Notes: generated from the sequence alone by a model not told the origin. A stretch of DNA of 34,089 nt from Caedimonas sp. (GCA_016794245.1 JAEUKR010000008.1:1-34089); one strand, 5' to 3'; shown: positions 1 to 9,103, counted from the stretch's first letter. Numbers and translations: made by a program.

Positions 1-276
1 TTTCATTCGCTCTTCTTTGGGATCTTTGCTCCGCGCAACATCTCCTGCCCAACCTAAAGCGATTTCTCTAGCTATTTCACAAGTAATGTTTCCATGTACG
101 CCTATTTTGAGCCTTTGTGCTTTTTTTTGAAGATTTCTATAGATGAAGTAATATGTTTTTCGACCCGAAGGAAGAACCTGACAGCCAAACCCTCTAATTT
201 CACTGTCCCAGAGGTAAAAAATTTTATTGGCGAGAGGCTGACTTGAATCTATCATTTTTTTTGTAAGCTTTGGCAT
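1..276 (-). CDS. Tyrosine recombinase/integrase, N-terminal part (cut by window edge)
   Basis: The reverse strand from 276 encodes 92 open codons beginning MPKLTKKMIDSSQP and running off the left edge. The segments YLWDSEIRGFG and LPSGRKTYYFIYR match the DUF4102 arm-DNA-binding domain at the N-terminus of P4-type tyrosine integrases, which catalyse site-specific integration and excision of islands, usually at tRNA genes. The catalytic domain lies outside the window. The start is an ATG at 276 preceded by a strong Shine-Dalgarno (GGAGGG on the minus strand, 282-287). The adjacent tRNA-Leu 3' fragment at 436-495 supports an island boundary. A second integrase with a near-identical start lies at 33998. 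Confidence 0.9.
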   Translation of the reverse strand, partial: MPKLTKKMIDSSQPLANKIFYLWDSEIRGFGCQVLPSGRKTYYFIYRNLQKKAQRLKIGVHGNITCEIAREIALGWAGDVARSKDPKEERMK

Positions 277-291
277 TTTATCCCTCCTAAT

Positions 292-311
292 TTGTAGCAA
301 AATTGTAGCAA
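292..311. promoter_or_regulatory. Direct repeats upstream of the left integrase
   Basis: Two perfect copies of TTGTAGCAA (292-300 and 303-311) are spaced 11 bp start to start, about one helical turn, and lie 16-35 bp upstream of the integrase start. Such phasing is typical of a protein binding site, for example an integrase arm site or an operator. The function is inferred from position only. Confidence 0.4.
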
Positions 312-435
312 TAAATGAGATGTTCAAAGGTAATATAAGACAAATATCTGATAGAGTCTAACTAAAAAAATGGCTAAAGATAGCAGTTTTCTAGGAAATA
401 TAGAATTCTGAAGGATGATAGAGTAAAAGCTAACA

Positions 436-495
436 ACAGACTCAAAATCTGTTGCCCGTAAGGGTGTGGGAGTTCGAGTCTCCCCGGGGGCACCA
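436..495 (+). other. 3' fragment of tRNA-Leu(CAA); probable integration attachment site
   Basis: Bases 436-452 form an anticodon stem-loop (ACAGA, loop CTCAAAA, TCTGT; anticodon CAA). A leucine-type long variable arm follows (453-467), then a T-arm (GGGAG TTCGAGT CTCCC, 468-484), an acceptor 3' strand CGGGGGC (485-491), discriminator A and encoded CCA. No matching acceptor 5' strand or D-arm exists upstream, so this is not a working tRNA. A 3' tRNA fragment beside an integrase is the classic duplicate left by island integration. The intact tRNA-Leu should lie beyond the left edge, at the other end of the island. Confidence 0.85.
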
Positions 496-914
496 CCAGA
501 TAAAGTGTAAGCAAATTCTGTCTAAAAGAGAGTCCTCCTTGACTTGGGGCTATAGCTTAACTGCTTCTCCGAGTTTTGCGGGCAACCTCTGTTAATTCGT
601 TGTGATCATAACCAAAGTGCCTCTCCCCAAAAATGTCTGTTCTCAGGCAAAATGCGGAAAAATCCACCCTATTCATCCGTTATGAAATCGCAGTTGGTTC
701 TAAATTAACTTTGAGTAAATGTGTAAGCTATTGCGTCCGGTATATTATCTCTTCTTCTGATATTTCATAAAGCTCGTTAAGTTTTTTGGTGCATTGAAAA
801 GTAAATTTTAGTAGAATTAAAATTCTTAAGCCATCTGCAATTGTCACAGGCTCAATCCCTGTAGACCTTATCGCTGGGGGCAGGCTTAAAATCAGGAATG
901 ATGAAAGCAACCGG
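496..914. other. Gene-free stretch between the att fragment and rpsT
   Basis: I see no convincing gene here. A degenerate T-arm-like hairpin occurs near 844-860 (ACAGG CTCAATC CCTGT), preceded by an AT-rich segment, but no complete cloverleaf can be drawn. It may be a decayed tRNA left by an earlier insertion. No cluster of DnaA boxes was noticed by eye. Confidence 0.4.
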
Positions 915-943
915 TTGACCTCTTTTCTCTAGTCGTGTATAAG
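915..943 (+). promoter_or_regulatory. Probable sigma-70-type promoter of rpsT
   Basis: TTGACC at 915-920 and TATAAG at 938-943 are separated by exactly 17 bases and lie 36 bases upstream of the rpsT ATG. No other good promoter is visible between the att fragment and rpsT. Confidence 0.6.
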
Positions 944-978
944 AACTTTGGCTTTGTAAGTGTCGAAAAAGGATTATT

Positions 979-1239
979 ATGGCAAACATTAATTCAGCAA
1001 AAAAACGTGCCCGTCAGTCTGTCGTCAGAAATGAACGCAATCATTCTCGCGTCTCGCGTATTCGCCGTTTTGTGCGTAAGGTCGAAGAAGCGATTACCGT
1101 TGGTGACAAATCTGTAGCTCAACAGGCTTTACAAACCGCTCAGCCTGAAATCATGAAAGGGGTCAGCAAAGGCGTATTGCATTTGAATACGGCATCGCGC
1201 AAAGTCTCTCGTCTTGCCGCTCGCGTAAATGCCTTGTAA
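979..1239 (+). CDS. rpsT: 30S ribosomal protein S20
   Basis: This 86-residue basic protein begins [13 protein letters not shown], the conserved start of bacterial S20, and continues with the typical [19 protein letters not shown] segment. It ends with the conserved threonine/serine-rich helix [16 protein letters not shown]20 binds 16S rRNA in the 30S body early in assembly. The length matches the family (about 85-90 residues). AAGGA about 7 bases before the ATG serves as ribosome binding site. The gene directly precedes dnaA, an arrangement common in alphaproteobacteria. It has its own promoter (915-943) and a hairpin terminator immediately downstream, so it is probably transcribed alone. Confidence 0.97.
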   Translation: MANINSAKKRARQSVVRNERNHSRVSRIRRFVRKVEEAITVGDKSVAQQALQTAQPEIMKGVSKGVLHLNTASRKVSRLAARVNAL

Positions 1240-1257
1240 GATCTTTCAATCAAATTG

Positions 1258-1282
1258 AAAAAGGGAAAAATGACCCCTTTTT
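1258..1282 (+). terminator. Intrinsic terminator of rpsT
   Basis: An 8-bp stem (AAAAAGGG 1258-1265 pairing with CCCTTTTT 1275-1282) encloses a 9-base loop. The stem's 3' arm ends in five T's, giving a rho-independent terminator 18 bases after the rpsT stop. Confidence 0.7.
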
Positions 1283-1366
1283 AAATAATAAATGAGCTTT
1301 TGGTCACAAGCCTTTTAAGCTTGATAAATCCATGGCAAAGAATGTAACTGGAAGAGTAAACCTGTC

Positions 1367-2785
1367 ATGTCAGTGTCACCTGTGGCCTCGTTTCAAATGG
1401 GATCAAATCCAGAGCTGGTGACAAGTATGTCTGTTTGTTGGGAAAATGCGCGCTCTGTTTTCCCGCGCGAATTTGGCGATGCGACATTCAAAAGCTGGCT
1501 TATGACCCTAAGATTTGGCGAATTTGTTGGGGGAAGATTTGTCGTCGCGGCGCCGACGCGGTTTATGCGAGATTGGATTCAAACCCATTTCTCCCAGAAA
1601 ATGTTAGAAATTCTCCAACGTTTTGACCCACGCATTTTAGCTCTTGATTTAATTGTTGATCCTGCTCTTTTAAATACGCCCTCTTCTTCCTGGACTTTAA
1701 ACGGTACTGAGACAAACGCTGACAATCAGGAAACGGAATCTGAAGATAGCAACCTTCAAGTCATTGGATCTCGTCTTGAGCCTCGCTATACTTTTGAGGC
1801 TTTTGTTGTAGGAAAACCCAATGAATTAGCTCATGCGGCGGCACGACGGGTTGCCGAGGCAGATACGGTGACCTTTAATCCGCTTTTTTTGTATGGCGGG
1901 GTGGGCTTGGGCAAAACACACCTTATGCACGCGATCGCTTGGCATATTTGTAAATCCCATCCACAACGGCGCGTCATTTATCTGTCTGCCGAAAAGTTCA
2001 TGTATCTCTTTGTCAAGGCCTTACGTTTTAAAGACACAATGGCGTTTAAAGAACAATTTCGCTCGGTCGATGTTTTGATGATTGACGATTTTCAGTTCAT
2101 CAGTGGTAAAGAATCGACGCAAGAGGAATTTTTCCATACGTTTAATGCTTTGGTCGACCAAAATCATCAGGTCATTATTTCGGCGGATAAATCTCCTTCC
2201 GACTTGGAGGGCCTGGAAGAGCGCATGCGTTCACGTCTTGGGTGGGGATTGGTTGCTGACATTCATCCGATGACATATGAATTGCGACTGGGCATTTTAC
2301 AATCTAAAGCGGAACAAGTGGAACGGGAAGTTCCTCTCAAGGTTCTTGAGTTTTTAGCCCATAAAATCACATCGAATGTTCGGGAATTGGAGGGCGCCCT
2401 CAATCGGATTGTCGCTCATTCAATGTTGGTGGGGCGCGAAATTACGATTGAATCTGCTATGGATGTCTTGAGAGACTTGTTGCGAGCGAATGATCGCCGT
2501 GTTTCAGTGGATCAAATCCAAAAGAAAGTGGCTGAGCATTTCAACGTAAAGCTTGCGGATATGCATTCGCCGCGTCGGTTGCGTTCCGTTGCGCGTCCTC
2601 GCCAGATCGCGATGTTTCTTGCCAAACAACTTACGCCAATGTCTCTTCCTGAAATTGGTCGTAAATTTGGTGGACGTGATCACACAACCATTATGCATGC
2701 CGTCAAGAAAATAGAAGAACTAAAGGATAAAGATCTATCCCTGGCGGAAGACCTGGATCTTTTAAAAAGAATGTTGCAGAATTGA
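1367..2785 (+). CDS. dnaA: Chromosomal replication initiator protein DnaA
   Basis: This 472-residue AAA+ ATPase binds DnaA boxes and opens the origin. The N-terminal domain (about residues 20-95) contains WENARSVFPREFGD and FKSWL. A variable linker (about 100-135) is followed by the ATPase core with Walker A GGVGLGKT (177-184) and Walker B VLMIDD (236-241). The C-terminal DNA-binding domain carries the DnaA signature GGRDHTTIMHA (about 435-445). Length and domain order are normal. The ATG at 1367 is used, with a weak purine-rich site about 12 bases upstream; the internal methionine at residue 11 is an alternative. A weak promoter (TTGGTC 1300, GATAAA 1323, 17-base spacer) precedes it. Its last 106 bases overlap a convergent reading frame. 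Confidence 0.97.
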   Translation: MSVSPVASFQMGSNPELVTSMSVCWENARSVFPREFGDATFKSWLMTLRFGEFVGGRFVVAAPTRFMRDWIQTHFSQKMLEILQRFDPRILALDLIVDPALLNTPSSSWTLNGTETNADNQETESEDSNLQVIGSRLEPRYTFEAFVVGKPNELAHAAARRVAEADTVTFNPLFLYGGVGLGKTHLMHAIAWHICKSHPQRRVIYLSAEKFMYLFVKALRFKDTMAFKEQFRSVDVLMIDDFQFISGKESTQEEFFHTFNALVDQNHQVIISADKSPSDLEGLEERMRSRLGWGLVADIHPMTYELRLGILQSKAEQVEREVPLKVLEFLAHKITSNVRELEGALNRIVAHSMLVGREITIESAMDVLRDLLRANDRRVSVDQIQKKVAEHFNVKLADMHSPRRLRSVARPRQIAMFLAKQLTPMSLPEIGRKFGGRDHTTIMHAVKKIEELKDKDLSLAEDLDLLKRMLQN

Positions 2786-3102
2786 CTTAAATTATCTTTG
2801 AAAGCGACTTGAATCTTCAATACCTTATTTCTATGATGATGCCCTGAGAGCAAAGTAATGGATGATTTGGGAATATTCATGGCTTCAGCCACCAACTCAA
2901 TCAGGGCTTGATTTGCCTTGCCGTCTTCAGGCACAGTTCTGACAAAAGCGCGGAGATGTGCTTTTCCTTTTGCATCATGATAAAGAGTTCCAAAAGCATT
3001 GCGTTTTGATCTGGGCGTAAGATGGATTGCTAAGTGATAGCCCTCAGAACCTAGTGTCAAAAAAGGTATCAAGTCACTCATCAGGCGCTGTCGCTTCTTC
3101 AT
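2680..3102 (-). CDS. UPF0235/DUF167 (YggU-like) protein with a run-on C-terminus
   Basis: The frame encodes 140 residues. Residues about 15-100 match UPF0235/DUF167: HLTPRSKRNAFG, VPEDGKANQALIELVAEA and IPKSSITLLSGHHHRNKVLKI are the conserved blocks. Proteins of this family normally end shortly after the last block. Here the frame continues about 40 residues, the last part reading antisense into the 3' end of dnaA, giving a low-complexity Ser/Arg-rich tail. The native stop may have been lost. Start: ATG at 3102, or ATG at 3081 (MSDLIPF), which gives a more typical N-terminus. The function of the family is not firmly established. Confidence 0.8.
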   Translation of the reverse strand: MKKRQRLMSDLIPFLTLGSEGYHLAIHLTPRSKRNAFGTLYHDAKGKAHLRAFVRTVPEDGKANQALIELVAEAMNIPKSSITLLSGHHHRNKVLKIQVAFKDNLSQFCNILFKRSRSSARDRSLSFSSSIFLTACIMVV

Positions 3103-3141
3103 GAAGCGCTTTATAAGCGATGGTCATTATCATTGTGATTG

Positions 3142-3285
3142 TCATTTCTCATTATCCGACAATGTCTCAGCTTTGGGTTCTTTGCGCGCTTTTTGCTGAA
3201 TTTTCCTTTTTTTCAAGTTGTCGCGCAACGCTTGCGCGCGCCGTTCTGTTTTGGTGAGCTTCGGTGTTTTTTTTAAATCCGCCAT
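3142..3285 (-). CDS. Small lysine/arginine-rich protein (47 residues)
   Basis: The ATG at 3285 starts MADLKKTPKLTKTERRAQAL and continues RDNLKKRKIQQKARKE. Small basic proteins with a TKxERRAxALRxNLKRRK-like core are familiar from alphaproteobacterial genomes, but I know of no assigned function. The segment is in the same frame as the MazG-like protein upstream, with no stop between them, so it could be the C-terminus of one long polypeptide. I favour an independent gene, because the intervening part is antisense tRNA and the 47-residue unit is self-contained. Confidence 0.6.
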   Translation of the reverse strand: MADLKKTPKLTKTERRAQALRDNLKKRKIQQKARKEPKAETLSDNEK

Positions 3286-3834
3286 TTTTGAATCTTGAAT
3301 CTTGGGAAACGATCGTATACATCTAGCATTCGTCGGCCGTCGTAGCTCAGTGGTAGAGCACACCCTTGGTAAGGGTGAGGTCGAGAGTTCGATCCTCTCC
3401 GGCGGCACCATTTTTTTCGCTTCTTGCCAAAGCGCCATGGCCTCAAACGTTTTGCCTCGAAGAGTTTCCAGTCCATGGTCAGTCATCAGCTGTTTCATAA
3501 CATTAAAACGTTTTTCAAATTTATTCAAACTGCTTTCAAGGATTGTCTCAGGATTGAGATCAAGGAAAAGGCAAAGCTCGATCACGGCGTGTAGAAGATC
3601 GCCGATTTCTTCCGCAACTCTTTCCATGGGTTCTTGTTGGTCAAGCGCTTGCTTTACTTCTTGTGTCTCTGAAGAAATCTGCATGAGAATTTGCGCTGCG
3701 GAAAGCCAATAAAAACCAAGCTCTTTCGCTTCATTTCTGAGAGTGTAAGCACCTTTAAACGCTTGATACGAAAGATCAGCTGAAGAGAGAGAGGGAAGAA
3801 GAGCGTTTTCTGGGGAGAGCGGAACGTTCGACAT
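3142..3834 (-). CDS. MazG-like NTP pyrophosphohydrolase domain, frame running through antisense tRNA
   Basis: Residues 20-141 form a MazG-like all-alpha NTP pyrophosphohydrolase domain. The metal-binding motif is visible: E56-x-x-E59 in SSETQEVKQ and E76-x-x-D79 in AEEIGDLLHA. Enzymes of this fold hydrolyse (d)NTPs to NMP and PPi, often as house-cleaning enzymes. The domain ends naturally with FEAMALWQEAKK (residue 141), at the base next to the 3' end of tRNA-Thr. There is no stop there: the frame continues through the antisense strand of the tRNA (PPERIELSTSPLP, a pattern well known from tRNA antisense) and into the small basic protein, ending at 3142 for 230 residues. Only the first 141 residues are supported as enzyme. 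E. coli MazG has two such domains; this has one. Confidence 0.75.
   Translation of the reverse strand: MSNVPLSPENALLPSLSSADLSYQAFKGAYTLRNEAKELGFYWLSAAQILMQISSETQEVKQALDQQEPMERVAEEIGDLLHAVIELCLFLDLNPETILESSLNKFEKRFNVMKQLMTDHGLETLRGKTFEAMALWQEAKKMVPPERIELSTSPLPRVCSTTELRRPTNARCIRSFPKIQDSKMADLKKTPKLTKTERRAQALRDNLKKRKIQQKARKEPKAETLSDNEK
3336..3410 (+). tRNA. tRNA-Thr(GGT)
   Basis: A complete cloverleaf: acceptor GCCGTCG (3336-3342) pairs with CGGCGGC (3400-3406), anticodon stem CACCC/GGGTG with loop TTGGTAA (anticodon GGT), T-arm GAGAG TTCGATC CTCTC, discriminator A and encoded CCA. It lies on the strand opposite a continuous MazG-like reading frame. A weak promoter-like pair (TTGAAT 3295, TATAC 3316) precedes it. 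Confidence 0.95.
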
Positions 3835-3970
3835 TTTTTATATCTTTTATACTCTTTAATAGAATTGTTTATAACGTTGATATTATCAATACCTTAAAAT
3901 AGGGAATCTGTTTAATTCATATTGATGTTCTGGGCGCAACCTCTTATAATTTGTGTAAGGATACAAAAAA

Positions 3971-4110
3971 ATATCCTCCTTGTCTTTCAGGATTCGGGAG
4001 TGTTGGATATCACGATTCGTCCTGTCTGGGTATTGTATGGCATGGATACCGAGTGATCTTTGCCATTCATTCGTCCACCACCTCAACTCTTGAAGTTCTT
4101 TAAGTATAAG
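3971..4110 (+). repeat. Palindromic repeat copy PR-A
   Basis: Left end ATATCCTCCTTGTCTTTCAG (3971 on), then GGGAGTGTTGGATATCACGATTCG, near-identical to the left half of PR-B, PR-G and PR-L. The right end is CTTGAAGTTCTTTAAGTATAAG (to 4110). The copy fills the gap between the divergent mazG-like and PAS genes. Its right-hand TATAAG lies 20 bases before the PAS gene start. Confidence 0.75.
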
Positions 4111-4129
4111 TAAGAATAAATTTTTGGGG

Positions 4130-5818
4130 ATGCAACTGTTTAATTTTTGGGTGTCTTTCCTGTATGAGATCAGGCAATTGAGCGCATCAGGAGGGATTTT
4201 CTTTCCTTGTTTGGTTGTTTTGACAATCGGATGTCTCGGGTTGGGAGGCGCCTTGATTCGCACGCGTCGTCAACTTATCCACGAAAGGCGCTGTACGCTT
4301 GACGCTTTGGAAATCCTTGCGGCGTCTCGTCAGGAGTGGTTTTACTTCCGTCCTGACAGTAATCGTGGAGTTGCCAGTGAAGGATTGGCTTCTTATCTTG
4401 GCTGGAACAAGCCGCTTGAGAGACTGGAGGATTTTACAAAAGCGCTTCAGGATAAATTTTCAGTTGATTTTGCAGAGCGTGTACGTCATGCAAAAGAAAA
4501 TACGGAAAATTTTGACGTTCATATTCTTCACCCCGACACGGGACAAGGATGTGAAGTTTCCGCGGTCTGGCATATGCTTTCTCAAACACCGGCGGGTCTT
4601 GTTTTCTGGTTGCGTGATACGACGGCTTTTTATCAGGAGTCTGAAAAGCAAAGTCAAAAATTAACAAGCCTTGCGCAGGAAAATACCCAACTCAAGGAAA
4701 TGCTGAAAATTTTGCCGCTTCCTATCTGGTTTCGTAATGCCCAGGGTCGTTTGACGTATTGCAATCGTTTTTATGCCGAAGCGCTTGAATGCTCGGATGA
4801 GTACATCACGCAGGAAAACACTCTTTTATGGCTCGATGACCAAGGAGAAGAAGATCCTGTGAACACGAAAGCGACGCCGAATCTCACTGAGCCATTAAAA
4901 CGTCATATCATTGTCCACGGCGAACGGCGTTATTTTCAATTCAAGGAAGAATATGTGGATAATCTGGGGGGCGCTATTGGTTATGGCGTGGACTTGACGG
5001 ATCTTGAAAAAGCGCTCAGGGATCTTGAGCAGCATAATATGGCCTATCGCGAAGTCCTTGAAACCCTTTCGGCGGGCGTGACCATTTATGGGGCTGATAA
5101 AAGACTGAAGTTCTTCAATCATGCCTACGCGCGTCTTTTTGAAACTGATGAGAAATGGCTGAATACGGGGCCATCGTTGGGAGAAGTTCTTGATGATGTC
5201 CAACGCCGTCGATTGCTGTCGGAGCAGGCGGACTATCAAAGCTTTAAAAAGCAACAATTGCGGATGGTTTCTTCCTTGATCTCTCCTTTTCAGCAGCTTG
5301 AACACCTTCCTGATGAACGCACCATTCGAAGAATTGCTGCTCCTCATCCGATGGGAGGCATCTTCTTTATTTTCGAGGATGTGACAAATTCCCTGGCGCT
5401 TGAACGACAGTACAATACGCAGCTTGCCGTACATCGCGCGTCCCTGGATAATCTCTATGAAGGCGTTGCCGTCTTTGGCAGTGACAATCAATTAAAATTA
5501 ATCAACCCTGCTTTTATTGATATTTGGGGCATGAGCTTGAAGGAAGTAAAGTTGGGACAACATATCTCGGACGTCATCAATATGATCCGCGACTTCTTTA
5601 CGTTTGAGGGCTCGTGGGAGGACTATCGCGCTCAACTGATTGCGCGTGTGACGGATCGCGTTCCCAAAAAATCAAGACTGGACTGCAAGGATGACAAGGT
5701 GATTGATTTCACTTATGTTCCCTTGCCGGATGGATCACATTTGTTGACATGTATGGACGTTACGGATCATTGCCGAAACGAAAAAATTCTTTCGACTAGA
5801 CCCGGAACCAGACTTTAA
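4130..5818 (+). CDS. Membrane-anchored multi-PAS protein lacking a kinase domain (truncated sensor kinase)
   Basis: The protein has 562 residues from the ATG at 4130 (a TTG two codons upstream is also possible). One membrane segment (about 21-43, rich in FFPCLVVLTIGCLGLGG) is followed by a basic stretch. Three PAS-like units follow: near 187-290 (LPLPIWFRNAQGRLTYCNRFY), 306-420 (LSAGVTIYGADKRLKFFNHAY) and 434-550 (LYEGVAVFGSDNQLKLINPAF). Alphaproteobacterial homologues of this architecture continue after LLTCMDVTD into a histidine kinase core (dimerisation helix and HATPase). Here the protein stops 20 residues later with an unrelated tail (ILSTRPGTRL), and repeat PR-B begins about 12 bases after the stop. 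It may be a non-catalytic remnant or a signal-binding partner. Confidence 0.8.
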   Translation: MQLFNFWVSFLYEIRQLSASGGIFFPCLVVLTIGCLGLGGALIRTRRQLIHERRCTLDALEILAASRQEWFYFRPDSNRGVASEGLASYLGWNKPLERLEDFTKALQDKFSVDFAERVRHAKENTENFDVHILHPDTGQGCEVSAVWHMLSQTPAGLVFWLRDTTAFYQESEKQSQKLTSLAQENTQLKEMLKILPLPIWFRNAQGRLTYCNRFYAEALECSDEYITQENTLLWLDDQGEEDPVNTKATPNLTEPLKRHIIVHGERRYFQFKEEYVDNLGGAIGYGVDLTDLEKALRDLEQHNMAYREVLETLSAGVTIYGADKRLKFFNHAYARLFETDEKWLNTGPSLGEVLDDVQRRRLLSEQADYQSFKKQQLRMVSSLISPFQQLEHLPDERTIRRIAAPHPMGGIFFIFEDVTNSLALERQYNTQLAVHRASLDNLYEGVAVFGSDNQLKLINPAFIDIWGMSLKEVKLGQHISDVINMIRDFFTFEGSWEDYRAQLIARVTDRVPKKSRLDCKDDKVIDFTYVPLPDGSHLLTCMDVTDHCRNEKILSTRPGTRL

Positions 5819-5828
5819 AAACATCCCT

Positions 5829-5980
5829 TTCCCCTTTCGTCTTTCAAAAAATCCGGGAGCGTTGGAAGTCAGGATTCGTCCTGCTCACGCACTTAATATA
5901 ATATGTATGCTGCAGTATGCTGCGCGGGACTCACCACCGCGCGTCCGCTTGCCCGGATTTTGAAAGGCGAAGGGGATAAA
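5829..5980 (+). repeat. Palindromic repeat copy PR-B
   Basis: This is one of the clearest copies. The left end CCCCTTTCGTCTTTC... (5831 on, through AAAAAATCCGGG) is the near-perfect inverse of the right end CCCGGATTTTGAAAGGCGAA (5952 on), followed by GATAAA. The core holds AGGATTCGTCCTGCTCACGC and TGCGCGGGACTCACC. A 9-bp direct duplication GTATGCTGC (5905-5913, 5915-5923) lies in the middle. It sits between two convergent genes and may act as a bidirectional transcription terminator. Confidence 0.9.
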
Positions 5981-5987
5981 AAGGCCT

Positions 5988-7991
<2,004 letters not shown>

Positions 7992-8037
7992 CTAAAGTAT
8001 CCATCGTTTCAATGAGGTTAAAATCTGATATAGTGCG

Positions 8038-8170
8038 ATAACACCTAAAGGATTTCAAGATGTGGAGTGACGAACACGCGACAACTCCCGCGCAGCGTAC
8101 AGATCGGGACGCGAGCAGGACGGAGCCAGACGTCTGGGACCTCCACAACTTGAAAGACAAGAGGTGCCTT
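8038..8170 (-). repeat. Palindromic repeat copy PR-C
   Basis: Reverse-oriented copy. Left end ACACCTAAAGGATTTCAAGA, right end ACTTGAAAGACAAGAGG. The core contains CCCGCGCAGCGTA and GAGCAGGACGGAGCC, the complement of the forward core. It occupies the gap between divergent parE and the HIG1-type gene. The segment left of it (AAAATCTGATATAGTG) resembles the sequence left of PR-J, so the element may extend outward by about 25 bases. Confidence 0.8.
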
Positions 8171-8186
8171 TTACGGAGAAGCACAC

Positions 8187-8387
8187 ATGACACCCATATT
8201 GACATATCTTATGCTTGTTGCGCTAGGGGCAACCGTTGTTGTGCTTGTTCTGGGCATTCTGAATTTGTTCCTGAGAAAAGAGGGAGAAGGGGAGCGCAGC
8301 AACAAATTAATGCAATGGCGGGTCGCGGCGCAGGTGACAGTCTTGATATTGTTTACGTTCATTCTACTTTTGGGCAGGAAAGGTTAG
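8187..8387 (+). CDS. HIG1-type twin-transmembrane small protein
   Basis: This 66-residue protein has two membrane segments (about 5-28 and 46-62) joined by a charged loop (RKEGEGERSNKLMQWR). The NKLMQWRVAAQ segment resembles the conserved NxLMRWRVxxQ region of HIG1/hypoxia-induced domain proteins (PF04588), often called twin transmembrane proteins in alphaproteobacteria. HIG1 relatives act on respiratory complexes in mitochondria; the bacterial role is not settled. A gene of this kind is frequently next to a PduO adenosyltransferase in alphaproteobacteria, as here. ACGGAG about 8 bases before the ATG fits a ribosome binding site. Confidence 0.75.
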   Translation: MTPILTYLMLVALGATVVVLVLGILNLFLRKEGEGERSNKLMQWRVAAQVTVLILFTFILLLGRKG

Positions 8388-8399
8388 AGGGCGTTAATC

Positions 8400-8421
8400 A
8401 GTACCCAAGGAGTACCCAAGG
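8400..8421. repeat. Tandem 11-bp direct repeat
   Basis: AGTACCCAAGG occurs twice head to tail (8400-8410 and 8411-8421), just after the HIG1-type gene and before the PR-D fragment. It may be a simple slippage duplication. Confidence 0.7.
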
Positions 8422-8424
8422 CAT

Positions 8425-8489
8425 GGGATTTCAGATGGACGAAGAACGACCTCCAACAGTCGCAGGGTTTGAAAGACGAAGGATAAATT
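8425..8489 (-). repeat. Partial palindromic repeat PR-D
   Basis: Only one half is recognisable. It ends TTTGAAAGACGAAGGATAAA (8468 on) like the right end of PR-J, preceded by a decayed GGACGAAG...CCAACAG segment that aligns with the same region of PR-J. It lies 20 bases upstream of the PduO gene start. Confidence 0.55.
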
Positions 8490-8508
8490 TTAAAAGGTGA
8501 AGAATAAA

Positions 8509-9078
8509 ATGGTTCAGCTGACAAGAATTTACACGCGCGGGGGTGACCAAGGGAAAACTTCCTTGGGCGATGGCGCCCGCGTCTCTAAGCATGCGGCGCG
8601 CATTGAAGCGATAGGAGCCGTCGATGAAGCAAATGCGGCAATTGGAATGGCGCGTTTAACCCTCAAGGATCGTGAAGATCTCATGTTGAGAAGGATTCAG
8701 AATGATCTGTTCGACGTAGGCGCCGATCTGTGTATGCCTCACGATCACAGGAAAAAGCCAGCGTTGCGCATTCAACCCGACCACGTTGAGCGTCTTGAAG
8801 AAGAAATTGACGCGCTGAACGCCGTTCTTTCTCCTCTCGCGTCTTTTGTCCTGCCCGGTGGAAGCGTTGCCAGTGCTGCGCTGCATGTTGCGCGTACAGT
8901 CGTTCGTCGCGCGGAACGCTGCGTGTGCCAACTTTCCGAACATGAAGTCGTGAATGATAATCTTGTGGCTTACCTCAATCGCCTTTCGGATCATCTTTTT
9001 GTGTTGGCGCGTTACATGAATGACCAGGGAAAGAAAGATGTGCTCTGGGAACCGGGAGCCAATAGACTTCTTTCCTAA
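8509..9078 (+). CDS. PduO-type ATP:cob(I)alamin adenosyltransferase
   Basis: The 189-residue protein transfers the adenosyl group of ATP to cob(I)alamin to make adenosylcobalamin. The N-terminal ATP site RIYTRGGDQGKTSLGDGARV is typical of the PduO family. The C-terminal helices show VVRRAERCV and LNRLSDHLFVLAR, which line the active site. I place the start at ATG 8509, giving MVQLTRIYTRGGD, because AAGGTG 8493-8498 is suitably placed; a GTG at 8497 would add four residues. No other cobalamin gene is nearby, so the enzyme probably activates imported cobalamin. Confidence 0.93.
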   Translation: MVQLTRIYTRGGDQGKTSLGDGARVSKHAARIEAIGAVDEANAAIGMARLTLKDREDLMLRRIQNDLFDVGADLCMPHDHRKKPALRIQPDHVERLEEEIDALNAVLSPLASFVLPGGSVASAALHVARTVVRRAERCVCQLSEHEVVNDNLVAYLNRLSDHLFVLARYMNDQGKKDVLWEPGANRLLS

Positions 9079-9103
9079 CCTGCATCTGGCGGCTGCTTTT
9101 GTC

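Noticed and set aside
728-910. Minus-strand 60-codon frame containing STGIEPVT
   Set aside because: The motif resembles antisense translation of a tRNA T-arm; no start signal and no family match. The T-arm-like hairpin on the plus strand is noted as a degenerate element only.
3886-4263. Minus-strand 125-codon frame across PR-A and the PAS gene start
   Set aside because: It is composed of repeat sequence and antisense of the PAS gene, with no recognisable domain.
4269-4280. TTATCCACG, one base off a DnaA box
   Set aside because: A single match inside a coding region, with no cluster; not evidence for an origin.
8060-8500. Plus-strand 146-codon frame over PR-C and the HIG1-type gene
   Set aside because: It starts inside repeat PR-C and is out of frame with the HIG1-type gene; composition is not protein-like.
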